Shown here: in pieces, positions 1-10,600 of the stretch
Position numbering within the stretch: the stretch's first letter is position 1
How the letters are laid out: every line of letters starts with the position of its first letter
Source of the DNA: Nemertoderma westbladi
Taxonomy: Eukaryota; Xenacoelomorpha; Nemertodermatida; Nemertodermatidae
Length of the DNA: 64,000 nt
Assembly: GCA_032718475.1 (NCBI GenBank)
Contig: JAUCBJ010006937.1
Location: 124,001 to 188,000 of the forward strand
Direction of reading: 5' to 3'
Position numbers and translations under genes: made by a program
The notes under the pieces: generated by a model
Seen by the model: only the letters and a program-made list of their open reading frames with translations
Database searches by the model: none
Told to the model about the DNA's origin: nothing

Positions 1-2202
1 TATACTAAATCCTGCTCGAGTAAAGGCATTACACTGAGCGTCGGAGTTGTAGAAGGGTTCAAGGAATCGTCTAAACACGTTGGTACGAATTCTCCCTTCC
101 ATGTAGAACGTATGATCTTCTCCGAGACAAAGTGGATGTCTTTTGAGAGTCCGAGACACAATGTCGGCGATTAGGCAAACATTCACTGACGACTCTATTG
201 CTAAATAATATTGTAAGACCGCTCTTGGAGGTGACGTAATAGCCCAATACACGCATCCTCTCCATTTAAGCTGTGATTCAAACTCACTCATATCTGGAGT
301 ATCACCTTCTCCATAAGTTTCAATATACTTGTTTCTTTTACCTTCCTTATAATCCCAATTGAATAACAGGTAGGAAATGTATCCAGTTCCAGTCTTCTGA
401 GTATTATACTCACGAAAATATCCCTGTTCTATAGACCACAGAATAAGAGGTCGAGTGTCGACGTATGGTGTCGGTAGTCGGTCATCGCTGTCCGTCATGC
501 CGGCGAAGTCGCTAATTAAATCCTCCCTTACTCCTGATCCAACCTTTACAACAGTTTTATCTAAAATCATGTTTCTTACCATCTTCGGTAGCATTCTAGC
601 GTCAATATTACAAGCTTGGTCCATCTTCTTTACTATATCGGTGATAAGATGGTGTCGCTTTGTATTCGCTGGAGGTATCGGCATTCGTTTGTCGCTCCTC
701 TGTCTACTGAAAACGTGCAGGACTCCGTCCGCCGCTCTAATCTGTATAGTCTTAGAAGTCAAACTCTGCTGATGACTGCCGCCCTCGTTATCGTAAAACA
801 TATAACCGTTTTCCTGAAACGATCTAAACGTCCTAGTCCATTCATCCAACAATTCTTCCGAAGGTTGCCAAATCTTCTCTATATCCTTATCCTCATCGAA
901 ACGAATAACCTTACCTCGCCAATCTGCGGCAATATCCGTATCCGACTCGAAGGTTCCGGTTCCAATCCATAAACGAATCGTCTTGGTTAGATATCCTTTC
1001 AGATTACTCGGAGCGATGTCGGCACCAGCTCTATCCAGTTCCTTGAAATCTTGAATATGAGGTGGAACGTTGTTCACGACCTTTTGAGTAATATGTCTAC
1101 GTAAATCATATATCTTACTCATATCGCTGAAAACAACTGCAGGAAGAAACTCCAAGTTTGAAATGATTTCTGGATGATCCACGATGGGTATTTCGTACAT
1201 CGTATCCTGTCGGACTGGTATACTAATAGGGAAATTGAGTGTCGTACTCAATGGTTTCGTAGTTAAAGTACTATACGGTTGCATTTCTCTTGGCCTCTCC
1301 GGGGATGCAATCTGTAATCTCTGAATAACGTTTTGAGCAAAGTTTATGCTCTCGAAAACTTCCGGTGTCATCTCCTTAGCTGAAGTTTGATCGTGTGACG
1401 TCCAATGGCAAGGTAGGCTCGCGAGTCTTCCACCCCATTCTTCCATCTCACCTTTCTCGAAAGCCTTGTAGGCTCTGTATAGGCTAAGAGCTTCTTTCTT
1501 TTCGCGGGTTGACTGATTCGCCTCGTCCAGCGTAAGTTCAAATACATCGGGTTCAACAACCTTAGGTGGGTAAATGACAGTTTCTCCCGCCTTTGGTCCG
1601 GTTATATCAAATGAATGATATGGATTCGATAAAGGATACCCTCCTTCCTGGTAGCGTAGTTGTTGATGATTCGAACACCTCGCCAACATCGGTTCGGGAT
1701 TTTCCTTATTCAAACGCATCGGAATCGCATTTCGTTGTTCGCGCATACAAGAACCGCATTGATAATAAAGTTTATAAACTGAAAATGCTTCCTTGGTTTC
1801 TCTATCGTCCCCTCGAGTTCGTCTGTAAAGATGCATTCCATCGAATTCATCGCGTACCGCAGGCATAGGTTCGTGCGCCTTTAGGTATTGCATGGTATGA
1901 TATAAACGACTAATTTCAGTATCGGGGTCTTCACTAATGTCTCCCGTGTCACACAAAGCATCGTACGGGTAAAGTTCGTTGAAGGTTTGGCGCAAACTTT
2001 CGATTCTTTCGTTTAATGCGTTTTGCCTTCTCTTTAATACATTCGAGTCATATTTAGTTCTCGCGAGTTTCGCTGTACTTTCCGATAATTCTTTTATACC
2101 AAATATAGTGTAATCCTTGGCTCCAAATCTTTCGAATGGCGCTGCTGCCTCCTCTTGGATATCATATCCCCATCTCGGCTCTCCTTGTATCCCTTTCTCC
2201 AT
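1..2202 (-). CDS. DEDD-type 3'-5' exonuclease-like protein, third ORF of element I (partial)
   Basis: The frame is open for 734 codons from an ATG with good context (A at -3, G at +4) and runs off the left edge. Residues 1-140 are charged and probably helical. A Cys/His cluster follows at about 149-178 (YQCGSCMREQ, later CSNH), possibly a zinc site. The C-terminal half has RNase D/WRN-type marks: FYDNEGG with D470 and E472, KVGSGVRED with D561, YVDT with D582, and YYLAIE with E670 where families such as PF01612 usually have Asp. These motifs are seen; exonuclease activity is inferred. It lies 658 bp downstream of pol in the same orientation, and a candidate splice acceptor lies 30 bp upstream of the ATG. 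Alternatives are a catalytically dead RNase H-fold nucleic-acid-binding protein or an unrelated accessory protein. Confidence 0.72.
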   Translation of the reverse strand, partial: MEKGIQGEPRWGYDIQEEAAAPFERFGAKDYTIFGIKELSESTAKLARTKYDSNVLKRRQNALNERIESLRQTFNELYPYDALCDTGDISEDPDTEISRLYHTMQYLKAHEPMPAVRDEFDGMHLYRRTRGDDRETKEAFSVYKLYYQCGSCMREQRNAIPMRLNKENPEPMLARCSNHQQLRYQEGGYPLSNPYHSFDITGPKAGETVIYPPKVVEPDVFELTLDEANQSTREKKEALSLYRAYKAFEKGEMEEWGGRLASLPCHWTSHDQTSAKEMTPEVFESINFAQNVIQRLQIASPERPREMQPYSTLTTKPLSTTLNFPISIPVRQDTMYEIPIVDHPEIISNLEFLPAVVFSDMSKIYDLRRHITQKVVNNVPPHIQDFKELDRAGADIAPSNLKGYLTKTIRLWIGTGTFESDTDIAADWRGKVIRFDEDKDIEKIWQPSEELLDEWTRTFRSFQENGYMFYDNEGGSHQQSLTSKTIQIRAADGVLHVFSRQRSDKRMPIPPANTKRHHLITDIVKKMDQACNIDARMLPKMVRNMILDKTVVKVGSGVREDLISDFAGMTDSDDRLPTPYVDTRPLILWSIEQGYFREYNTQKTGTGYISYLLFNWDYKEGKRNKYIETYGEGDTPDMSEFESQLKWRGCVYWAITSPPRAVLQYYLAIESSVNVCLIADIVSRTLKRHPLCLGEDHTFYMEGRIRTNVFRRFLEPFYNSDAQCNAFTRAGFSI

Positions 2203-2860
2203 AATTAGGGTGTAGTTACATAATCATTACTACTAGAGGGAATACAACAGAGTTTGTAGTTAGTTGTGAGGAGACGTGAGAGTTTCGTCTGCCTTTTGGG
2301 CTTCGACAACGCTCTAACCTCCTACCCATAGCCTAAGATCTAGGGTTTCTTTAATGACACGCTGCTTCTTATCTAAAATTTTTTGCCGAAGTAAAAACGA
2401 ATTTGGGCTAAACTGGCCGTGAGTCTAAAATACTCACCTTTTGATCCCAAACTATTATCAGAAAATAAGCAGTCAAGAATTAGTAATAAATATAGGGGAG
2501 TCTATTTTGACGTAACTTATTGAAACAAGACCGTGTAAAATTTAATTAAAATTTTAAGAAAGGCTCGCAAGTCTTCCTCTCTTGTTTCTCTAATTTTAAG
2601 TTCCACCCGACTGTACCCTGAAATCTATTCACTGGAGAAATTTTAAAAATTTTTCAAATCCAAATGGATTGTCTAAAATTTCGAAAATGTCTCAATATTG
2701 TGAGTTCCAAGTAGAATTCCATTTCTTATACCTACAAATCCCGCTCCTATGTGACACATAAGGGTACTACCCTCAATGTTCACATATAAAGACAATGGAA
2801 TTCTACCGCTGTCCTTACTACGGTGTACAGGTACGTGGAAATCTATTTGTAAACTCCTAA
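2203..2860 (-). other. Pol-to-third-ORF spacer of element I with candidate splice sites
   Basis: This AT-rich spacer has no coding signal. On the minus strand a donor-like AGGTGAGT lies near 2436-2443. A pyrimidine-rich acceptor, TGTTGTATTCCCTCTAG, ends at 2233, thirty bases before the third-ORF ATG. The second would allow a spliced subgenomic mRNA of the kind retroviruses use for env; this is inference. The spacer also holds one copy of the element-wide 18-bp word at 2560-2577. No AATAAA was seen on the minus strand. Confidence 0.4.
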
Positions 2861-5800
2861 TTATTTACTAGTATTAGGTGGAGATTTGTAGTCTCCAGAC
2901 TCGTTACGAGTCTCTTCAAGAAGTACGAGACGTTGAGTCGGTCTGTCTACTGTACGACCGTCAATTGTTCGTACCGTCACAGTTCTTGTCACTCCATCCA
3001 TAGATGGATGTGTGGCTAAAATGACACCTGTTATCCAGAAGCGTCTTTTTAGATTCACTTCTGCCAACAGCACGTGATCTCCCGGCTTTAATGCGCGGGT
3101 GTTATTGTACCAGTTTGTTCTGGCAGAAATAGAGGGCAAATAATGGTTTTGCCATATTTCCCAGAATTTGTTAGCCAGTAGTTGCGTGATTTTCCACGCT
3201 TTTCTACCGTAACTATCGCTTTCCATTGGAATGGAAATCGGCGTCAATGTCGTCGGTGCCTGCATAAGCAGGTGTGCCGGTGTTAAAGCAAATTGAGATT
3301 GTTTGTCATCGGGTACTAATACTATTGGTCTAGTATTTAGTATTGCCTCGATTTCAACAAACAATGTTGTCAGTTGGTCGTCTGTTAATATGTGGTTTAC
3401 TGGAATGACCTTTGCCATTGCTGTCTTTATAGATCTAATCAGTCTCTCCCAGACTCCGCCTCTCCAAGGACTATCTGGAGGATTGAACTTCCAAACAATC
3501 TTGTGAGGTTGCAGTTCGTTTGAGATTTGATCATGATCCAATTTCTTAAAGGCTCTAGCAATCTCATTCCGAGCACCAACAAAGTTTGTCCCTTGGTCTG
3601 AGTACAAGCATTTTACTAGTCCGCGTCTAGCGATAAATCGCCGCAGTGCTAGTATAAACGCGTTGGTGGAAAGATCCATCACACGTTCAATGTGAACTGC
3701 CCTACTGGACATACATGTGAAAATCAGTCCCCAGCGTTTTACTAGTATACGTCCACGTTTCGTATGTATGGGACCAAAGCAATCAATTCCAGTTTCTGTA
3801 AAAGGTGGTCTGAATGCTTGAAGTCGTGCTTGTGGTAGTTCACTCATTTCTTGGGTACCTATTCTAGAATGTACCTTTTTACAAATAATACACGTACGTG
3901 TCACTGAACTTAATGCTTTACTGGGTCTAATTAATACAAATCTAGTGCGTAAGTAGGAAAGACAGTGGTGTCTTCCAGCGTGTTTCAGATGTAGATGTGC
4001 GTCCAGTATCATTGCACGTTGTAGTTCGTGATGTTGCGGTATTATTATTGGGTACCTAAAGTTCGTGTTAAAGTCAATGTTTTGAAGCCGAGATTTATGA
4101 CAAATCAAGCCATTATAAATAATCGGACTCCAACTCAGTATCGGTGACGACTTGATTGGTTGACCTTGATTTATAGATGTGAATTCGCGCGCGAAATATC
4201 GCAGTTGGTAATGGCGAATTAATTTAATCTCACACCTGTCAATCTCAGCCAATGTAAGTCGACGTGTAAAGTCACGTTTGCCTTTAACGTATTGTACAAA
4301 ACGTACAATCCACGCTAATTTTCGGCAAGCGTTTGACCAAGAGTCTGTTAAGTTTACGATACGGTCGACGTAAGTATTTGTGACGTCATCAGGTAAGTCA
4401 ATGGAGAACTTGGAAGGTTTTGAATTACTAGAAGGGCCCACGGGTCCGCCGGTAGGTATTCCCTTGTTGACTGTTGATCCGTCCGCGTCTACAAGTAATT
4501 TGTCCTCTTTTGTCCTCTTACCTTGATTGTCAGTACTTTGTAAGTCGATCGTTAATGGTGGTTTGAACTCTATGGGGTCAGCAGGTTTCGGTAAACTTAT
4601 TTTCCTGCCGACATTAATCCCAGGTCTCACTATAGGTTGTAAGTTCGGTATGTCTCTTGAGCGCAAAGTAACACCTGTATTTACATTAGCGTAGGTACTA
4701 CCCACATCTGTAATACATGAGGTTTCACCGTGCTTATGGTTGCGCTTATGGGTGCTTACTGCGGCTTTACTGTTAGTTGATACATTACTAATGTCCGGTA
4801 TAACATTTTGTGATGTTTCTGACAAAATGTCTAGTCGACTGTCTAGTAATGTGTCTGGCGATACGTCTGGTAACGTATCTAGTAGTTTGTCAATAGAAGG
4901 CCGCTCCAATAGAGAAACTGCGGCTTTACTGTTTGTCAGTGTGTTACTAGCGTCTGGTGGAACATTTTGTGATATGTCTGGCAAAATGTCTGGTTGACTG
5001 TCTAGTAACGTGTCTGGTTGACCGTCTGGTAACGTGTCTGGTTGACCGTCTGGCGATATGTCTGGTGTAGAAAGGCTCGCAAGTCTTCCTCTCTTGACCT
5101 TTGAAGTTATATCTTTCCATTTCGCCTTCGGTTTTTTCTTGAGTTTCGCCGCCGTCGTCTTTTTCTTTGTCTTCCCCTTTTTTGGTTTCTTGATTTCGGC
5201 GTCCTTGGGAATGGTGTTGGACTTGTTGTCGTATAACGGAGGCCAATCTTGTGTCGATTTCTGCAGGAACTGGGGTCCGTGTTGCCAAAACTCTTTGTTC
5301 TCCGGTTTACAGAATTCCTCAGGCATCATTCCTCGCGACGCAATATCAGCTGGGTTTTGTGGTCCGGGACAATGTCGCCAATCCCCTTTTATTGAACGGT
5401 CTAGAATTTCCGCGCGACAGTTAGCTACGAATGTCTTGAATTCGAGAGTGTCGTTGTTTATGTAAAATAAAACTAACGTCGCGTCAGTCCAATAAAATAT
5501 CTGTAAACTCGACTGTAGTTCTGTCTGTATGAGGTTCACGATGGTGGTTGACAGGGTCGCGGCTTGTAGCTCGGCTCGTGGTGTTGTCATATACTTAGTA
5601 GGCATGGTCTTAGCCTTGGAAGTAATGAGCGAAACATCGAACTCGTCCGATTCTACTTGTCTGCGCAAATACGCTGCCACACCAAACCCGTTGTCACTGG
5701 CGTCAGAAAAACAGTGTAGTTCTAAGTTGTCAGGAAATGTACTCTGTAATGGAAAGTAAACCCTGGGTATGAAATAATCCTCTAGCGAAGACAATTCCGC

Positions 5801-7603
5801 CTCCCAGGTCTTCCATAAGTCCACTTGGTCTGATGAGATCGGCTCGTCCCACGTTAGTCCATCCTTCCATATACTGCGCATATAAATGCGGGCTTGCAGT
5901 ATCACTGGACTGATGAATCCTAACGGGTCGAACAATCGGCTCAACTTTGACAAGCATGATCTCTTGGTCAGTGTGTTTCCTTGACTGTCCAGTCTCACCT
6001 TCACTCGAAAGTTGTCTGTGTTTGGGTCCCAAAAGAGCCCCAACACCTTAGTCGTCGGTAGTGGTTCGAACTCTAGGTCTATGTCACCACCTCCACGCTC
6101 AGTAGTTCCGAATGAGTCAACTAATTCGGCACTGTTTGAGGCGAATTTGGTGAGGTTAAAACCTCCGCCCGCCAAGCAGTCCCGTAATTGATGTGCTACT
6201 GTTGTAGCACGTTCTACTGTGTCGCAGCTCTGTAATCCGTCATCAACGTAAAAGTCACGTTCTACAATTCTAATTATCTCTGGGTCATACAGATGTTTCT
6301 GATCTCTAGCGGCTTGCTTCAAGGCGTACATCGTACAATTTGGGCTGTCTCTGGCACCGAAAACGCGAACTTGCATTTGGTAAGTCGCTGGTGGTAGACT
6401 TAAGTCCCCTTCCGGATACCAGAGAAACCGCAAACTGTCTCTGTCTCGCTCTAACGCTTTCACTTGGTGAAACATCGCTTCAACGTCGCAAGTAAAGGCT
6501 ACTTGACGCTGACGGAAGCGCATAATCACCCCCATAAGATAATTATTCATGTTCGGTCCATCCATCAACTCACTATTGAGGGACATTCCCTCAAACAGAG
6601 CCGCACAGTCATTGACTACACGTACTTTGTCTGGTTTATCGGGGTGTCTCACGTAGTGATGTGGCAAGTAATACGTTTGGTCGGTCACTCGCTCCGGGTT
6701 AGTCATTCGGATAGCGTATCCCTTCGTCAAATACGTCTCCATCTGAGTGTTGTACTGCAGATGGGCTTTCTCGTCCTTTAATAGACGTTGCCGTATTGAG
6801 TGTAGACGTCTTAAAGCCAGTGGGTAGTTGTTTATAAGTTTAGGACTTTGGCTACGCCATAACATACCCACCTCGTAATGTCCGTCCTCCGTCTGTCGGA
6901 TAGTCTCTTCCATGATCTTCAGAGATTGTTTCTCCTGTTCCGACATACAAGGTTCGTAGCTACCAGGTTCAGCTGTATCTTGTTCTAACCACCTGATAGT
7001 CTTCTCCGTTAATTCTTTGTCCAAGGCGGCTTGTTCCAACTGATGATTTCTCAACGCGTCATCATCGATATCGACTGGCACTGTTGAGGTTATTGGGGTA
7101 GGTAGACTCGCAAGCCTATCATCTGTCGTCGATGGAATCTCTAGCTGATTCGTCTTCTCCCCAAGTTCTAAACTCACCTGGTGGGTTAGCTGCTCCTTGT
7201 GACTTATCATACTAGTTACACGTCTGTCATGTTTTGTCGACTGTAGTGTAGTATGGTTCACGTCGTGTGAAAAGGAATGAATTGAATTTGTAGTCAATAA
7301 ACTACATGTACTCTGTACATCGTCTTCCTCGTCACTTACGTCTAGTGTGCGCACAGGCGCTCGAGTATACCACCCTATCGGCGTTCTGCAGGCGTATGCG
7401 TTTCCCGCTACAACTGCCGATGGTCTGGTTTCCCACACCTGATGTAGGTTGAATTGGTCCGTCCCGATCAGCATTGCTACCGATCTATAATTGACAGGAC
7501 ATTCGGGTACACCAAGGTGTCTGAAATACTTACGGTCCTCCAGAGATTGTTCCGGCACTGGACCTAGTAGGTTACTAAAGTCCTTCGTGGCCGCAAAGGT
7601 TCT
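2861..7603 (-). CDS. pol: BEL/Pao Pol: protease C-terminus, reverse transcriptase, RNase H, integrase (element I)
   Basis: The long open frame (1,565 codons from 7558, open back to 7603) begins inside the aspartic protease domain (AMLIGTDQF, then TPIGWYTRAP). RT has YYLPHHYV, VRVVND, AFTCDVEAMFHQV (first catalytic Asp) and FYVDDG (about residues 436-441). RNase H has HCFSDASDNG, TPRAELQAA, YWTDATLV and NPADIASRG. A low-complexity Asp/Pro linker with two internal repeats follows. Integrase has the HHCC zinc site (HAGRHH, CIICKK) and the DDE residues (GIDCFGP, YSDQGTNF, GGVWERLIR), then the BEL-type C-terminal domain. All catalytic residues appear present. There is no ATG start: the frame is -1 relative to gag, so production through ribosomal frameshifting or an indel must be assumed. 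The last GTG (7556-7558) is not a credible eukaryotic start. Confidence 0.93.
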   Translation of the reverse strand, partial: RTFAATKDFSNLLGPVPEQSLEDRKYFRHLGVPECPVNYRSVAMLIGTDQFNLHQVWETRPSAVVAGNAYACRTPIGWYTRAPVRTLDVSDEEDDVQSTCSLLTTNSIHSFSHDVNHTTLQSTKHDRRVTSMISHKEQLTHQVSLELGEKTNQLEIPSTTDDRLASLPTPITSTVPVDIDDDALRNHQLEQAALDKELTEKTIRWLEQDTAEPGSYEPCMSEQEKQSLKIMEETIRQTEDGHYEVGMLWRSQSPKLINNYPLALRRLHSIRQRLLKDEKAHLQYNTQMETYLTKGYAIRMTNPERVTDQTYYLPHHYVRHPDKPDKVRVVNDCAALFEGMSLNSELMDGPNMNNYLMGVIMRFRQRQVAFTCDVEAMFHQVKALERDRDSLRFLWYPEGDLSLPPATYQMQVRVFGARDSPNCTMYALKQAARDQKHLYDPEIIRIVERDFYVDDGLQSCDTVERATTVAHQLRDCLAGGGFNLTKFASNSAELVDSFGTTERGGGDIDLEFEPLPTTKVLGLFWDPNTDNFRVKVRLDSQGNTLTKRSCLSKLSRLFDPLGFISPVILQARIYMRSIWKDGLTWDEPISSDQVDLWKTWEAELSSLEDYFIPRVYFPLQSTFPDNLELHCFSDASDNGFGVAAYLRRQVESDEFDVSLITSKAKTMPTKYMTTPRAELQAATLSTTIVNLIQTELQSSLQIFYWTDATLVLFYINNDTLEFKTFVANCRAEILDRSIKGDWRHCPGPQNPADIASRGMMPEEFCKPENKEFWQHGPQFLQKSTQDWPPLYDNKSNTIPKDAEIKKPKKGKTKKKTTAAKLKKKPKAKWKDITSKVKRGRLASLSTPDISPDGQPDTLPDGQPDTLLDSQPDILPDISQNVPPDASNTLTNSKAAVSLLERPSIDKLLDTLPDVSPDTLLDSRLDILSETSQNVIPDISNVSTNSKAAVSTHKRNHKHGETSCITDVGSTYANVNTGVTLRSRDIPNLQPIVRPGINVGRKISLPKPADPIEFKPPLTIDLQSTDNQGKRTKEDKLLVDADGSTVNKGIPTGGPVGPSSNSKPSKFSIDLPDDVTNTYVDRIVNLTDSWSNACRKLAWIVRFVQYVKGKRDFTRRLTLAEIDRCEIKLIRHYQLRYFAREFTSINQGQPIKSSPILSWSPIIYNGLICHKSRLQNIDFNTNFRYPIIIPQHHELQRAMILDAHLHLKHAGRHHCLSYLRTRFVLIRPSKALSSVTRTCIICKKVHSRIGTQEMSELPQARLQAFRPPFTETGIDCFGPIHTKRGRILVKRWGLIFTCMSSRAVHIERVMDLSTNAFILALRRFIARRGLVKCLYSDQGTNFVGARNEIARAFKKLDHDQISNELQPHKIVWKFNPPDSPWRGGVWERLIRSIKTAMAKVIPVNHILTDDQLTTLFVEIEAILNTRPIVLVPDDKQSQFALTPAHLLMQAPTTLTPISIPMESDSYGRKAWKITQLLANKFWEIWQNHYLPSISARTNWYNNTRALKPGDHVLLAEVNLKRRFWITGVILATHPSMDGVTRTVTVRTIDGRTVDRPTQRLVLLEETRNESGDYKSPPNTSK
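4770..5060 (-). repeat. Internal Asp/Pro-rich tandem repeats in the RNase H-integrase linker of pol I
   Basis: Two diverged blocks of about 180 bp each encode the pattern SxNVxPDxSN..TNSKAAVS. Next to them are 27-bp units encoding DGQPDTLPDGQPDTLLD-type repeats. The frame stays open throughout, so the repeats expand a spacer between enzyme domains without breaking pol. Families of this type normally have only a short linker here. The region is probably disordered. Confidence 0.75.
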
Positions 7604-7606
7604 CTA
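7564..7606 (-). other. Gag/pol frame switch window of element I (-1)
   Basis: The gag-protease frame ends at TAG (7566-7564), while the pol frame is closed upstream by TAG at 7606-7604. The change of frame must therefore occur within about 40 bases. The pol frame here reads TFAATKDF, which aligns with protease sequence in element IV, so the protease is split between frames. The step is -1. No canonical X XXY YYZ heptamer is visible, so an inactivating indel is as likely as programmed frameshifting. Confidence 0.5.
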
Positions 7607-10600
7607 AAGGGCAACAAAGACCTCTCCCTCTCGCTGTGTTGCGATTTTGGAAGAAGAGAGTCTAAGTCCAACTTAACTCGTGTCACTGGTATTGCACGCT
7701 GTCCGTGCATACTACTTACTGTATAACTGACGTGCTTACCTTGTTTTAGATCCGTCACGACGTCAGCTATCTTTTCGTCCACGTAGCTATGGGATGAGGC
7801 TGAATCTAGAATCGCATAGATCCTCTTGCTCCCCTTTGTGCCAGTAACCTTGATCGGGATTACACTGAATCCCTTCAGTTGATCAGTGGTCAGGAGCGCG
7901 ATCGACGGTTGTTCGTCTCCATTGGAATATACATCGTCGTCTTCTGATTCTTCGTCCGACGATCCGGATTGTTCTGAGAAGCAATCCTCAATATGGGTCA
8001 CGAAAGTTGGAGTCGTTTTCGATTCTCGTTTTCGGTAGGCCGCGTCACATCTCGCTGCTGCTTCCGGGTGTTCCCTGGCGAAGCGTTTCGTCGGCGTGTG
8101 GCTGTCTGTGTGGAGCAGACCGTCGTGGTTGCGTCCACAGGATGGACAAGTGTCGGTATTTGGGCAATCCTTACGGACGTGTCCGTGTCGCGTACACCGC
8201 CAACAAGAGTCCAGTGGCCGTATCTGCAGCCGTCGTTCTTCTGAGTTCAACTCGCGAAATTGTCGACAACCTCGTAACTTGTGACCAATATACCGCTTAC
8301 CTAAATGTTCGCAGTATTGGCAGCCGTTGAAGTCGGCGCTGAGTTGCTGTCTCGTCTGTTTCGTTCCAATGGGCGCAGATACTCTATTACCGTCTGAGAA
8401 TTGTCGTGATTCCGTCGGTGTGGCGTAAGTGGCCGTCTTTGTGGATGTTGTCTGGGGTTTTTGTCGGTTTGAAGAGGGCAATGTGATTCCTTCTGCCACG
8501 ATGTGCTGGTCGGTATAGTTAGATCGAGTTTCTACTACCGCCTCCCTGGATATTAAAAGGTACACATCTTCTAATTTTAGGAATCCTCCTCGCTCCTCTC
8601 GCTGGTATTCGACCTTCCTCCACTCCCGACGAAGTCGATGGTGGAGTCGTCCTATTATCTTTAATAGAACTGTAGGGGTATTTCCATAATCAAGTTGTCC
8701 AATTGATCTTAAGGTAGTGATAGCGTTCTTAATCTCGTCAGCCAGTTTTAGTAAGTCGACGGGTTTAGTGATAGCCCCTCCCTTACAGAGTTCCTCTATT
8801 ACTGACCTGGCCATACTCACTGTACCTCCGTATATCGAAGTCAAACGATCGTACGCTAGTTCGAAAGCGTCCGGTACACCAACGAAGGTCTCCGCCAAAC
8901 GTTTAGGTTCTCCTGACAACGTTTGGAGCAGGTAATTGAACTTCTCCCGTGATGTAAAGGCGCACACGGCGATCTGGGATTCGATATAGTCTACGAAGGT
9001 ATGCCAGTGTTTTGAGCTACCGGAAAACTTCGGTGGTTGTTGTACCGGCAATCCCTGTCTGGCTGCGAATTTCGCTATCTCCTCGGCAACGTTCAGAGTT
9101 TCGCGTCCTTGGTTGGTACACTGGTTGATGTTCTCCCTTCTTGGCGCTTTTCCCTGATACGATGTGGGGTTTGAAGGTACCGGTCTTTGTGGTGCCTTCG
9201 GGTGTCTATTGTGTTCGAATTCGGTGTTCCTCGAACTATCGGTTTGAACTTCCTCCAGACGCTCCTCGATCTGAGCCAACTTGTTGACAACTGGTCGCAG
9301 AATGTCGGCGAACTGTTGTGTACTAATTGCGTCCGTTGGTTGTAACGCCTTCTGTGTTGGTGTATTCTGTGGAGGATTGTCTGCAAAGGAGTTGTCTGAA
9401 CGCTCGCGTTTATATTCATCGGCCGCCCCTGTTCTAAATACCTCGCGTTTCGGGTAATCCGATTCGCTCGAAGTACTACTATCATCTGGATATGGTGGTC
9501 GACGTGCTCGCGTCCGTTGCGTCGTTCGAATTCTAACGGCTCGTTTCGGAACATCGTCCACTGATCTCCGTTGTTCGGTAGGCTCACAAGTCTTCCTCGA
9601 AGTCGTAGATTGCGATGTGAACTGGTTAAACGGTCGCGTATCCACTGTTCTCCGTTGTTCGGTAGGCTCACAAGTCTTCCTCGAAGTCGTAGATTGCGAT
9701 GTAAACTGAACCGGTGGGCGAATGACAGCATTTGAAACAACTGGCCTTGTAGGTCGAAACGTCATTGGGTAAGCGTAATGTGTAACGGGTTTAGGTGTCA
9801 AAGGTGGACTCACCTGTTTTGTCGTCAGTAGCGCAGGTCCGGTCAATAAACTACTACGATCTGTAATCGGTGGGTTACTTACCTTGACTCTCGGAATAGG
9901 CGACGATGTTGCTCTTGGCGGTATAAACTCGTCCGGAATAACAAACCTGTGTTCCGTCGCACCATGGATAGGAGAAATATCACTACTACCCGCAATCGAA
10001 ACAGGTTCCTTAGTCGTAACCGGTGCAAACATATGAGTTACCTGTGGGAATCGTTGACACACGTCTTTTACTAATTGTCGTTCCCGTCTGGGTGCTCCTA
10101 TGCTTCCTTCCTTCTTCCGTTCCTGAATTTGGCGATGTCTTACCTCTAACTGGTCCAAATCATGTCCGTCACGAGATCTCATCGATCGGTCGCGGGCTAG
10201 AAGATCCAGATTTTCCTTGGTTTCGGCTAATTCTCTCGCCCTTTTTTCAAGTTCGAAACGAAGTTTAACTTCCTTTTCTCGTTGTTCCGTTTGTTGTTGT
10301 TGCGCCTCGAACTCTGCTTGTCGTATCGCTTGTTGGGCTTTTATTTGCCGTGTCTTCATCTCGACTCTGGCTTCCGAAACTAATCTTTGTCGCTCTAACT
10401 CTGCCGCTGCCGTTTGTCGCTCTAACTCTGCCGCAGCCGTTCGTTGCGCTAACTCGGCTGTTGCCGTTTGTCGCTCTAACTCGGCCGCTGCCGCTGCCGC
10501 TGCCGTTTGTCGCTCTAACTCGGCTGCTGCCGTTCGTTGCGCTAACTCGGCCGCTGCCGCTTGTTGGGCAATGTCCAACTCTAACCTTTCCATTTCGGCC

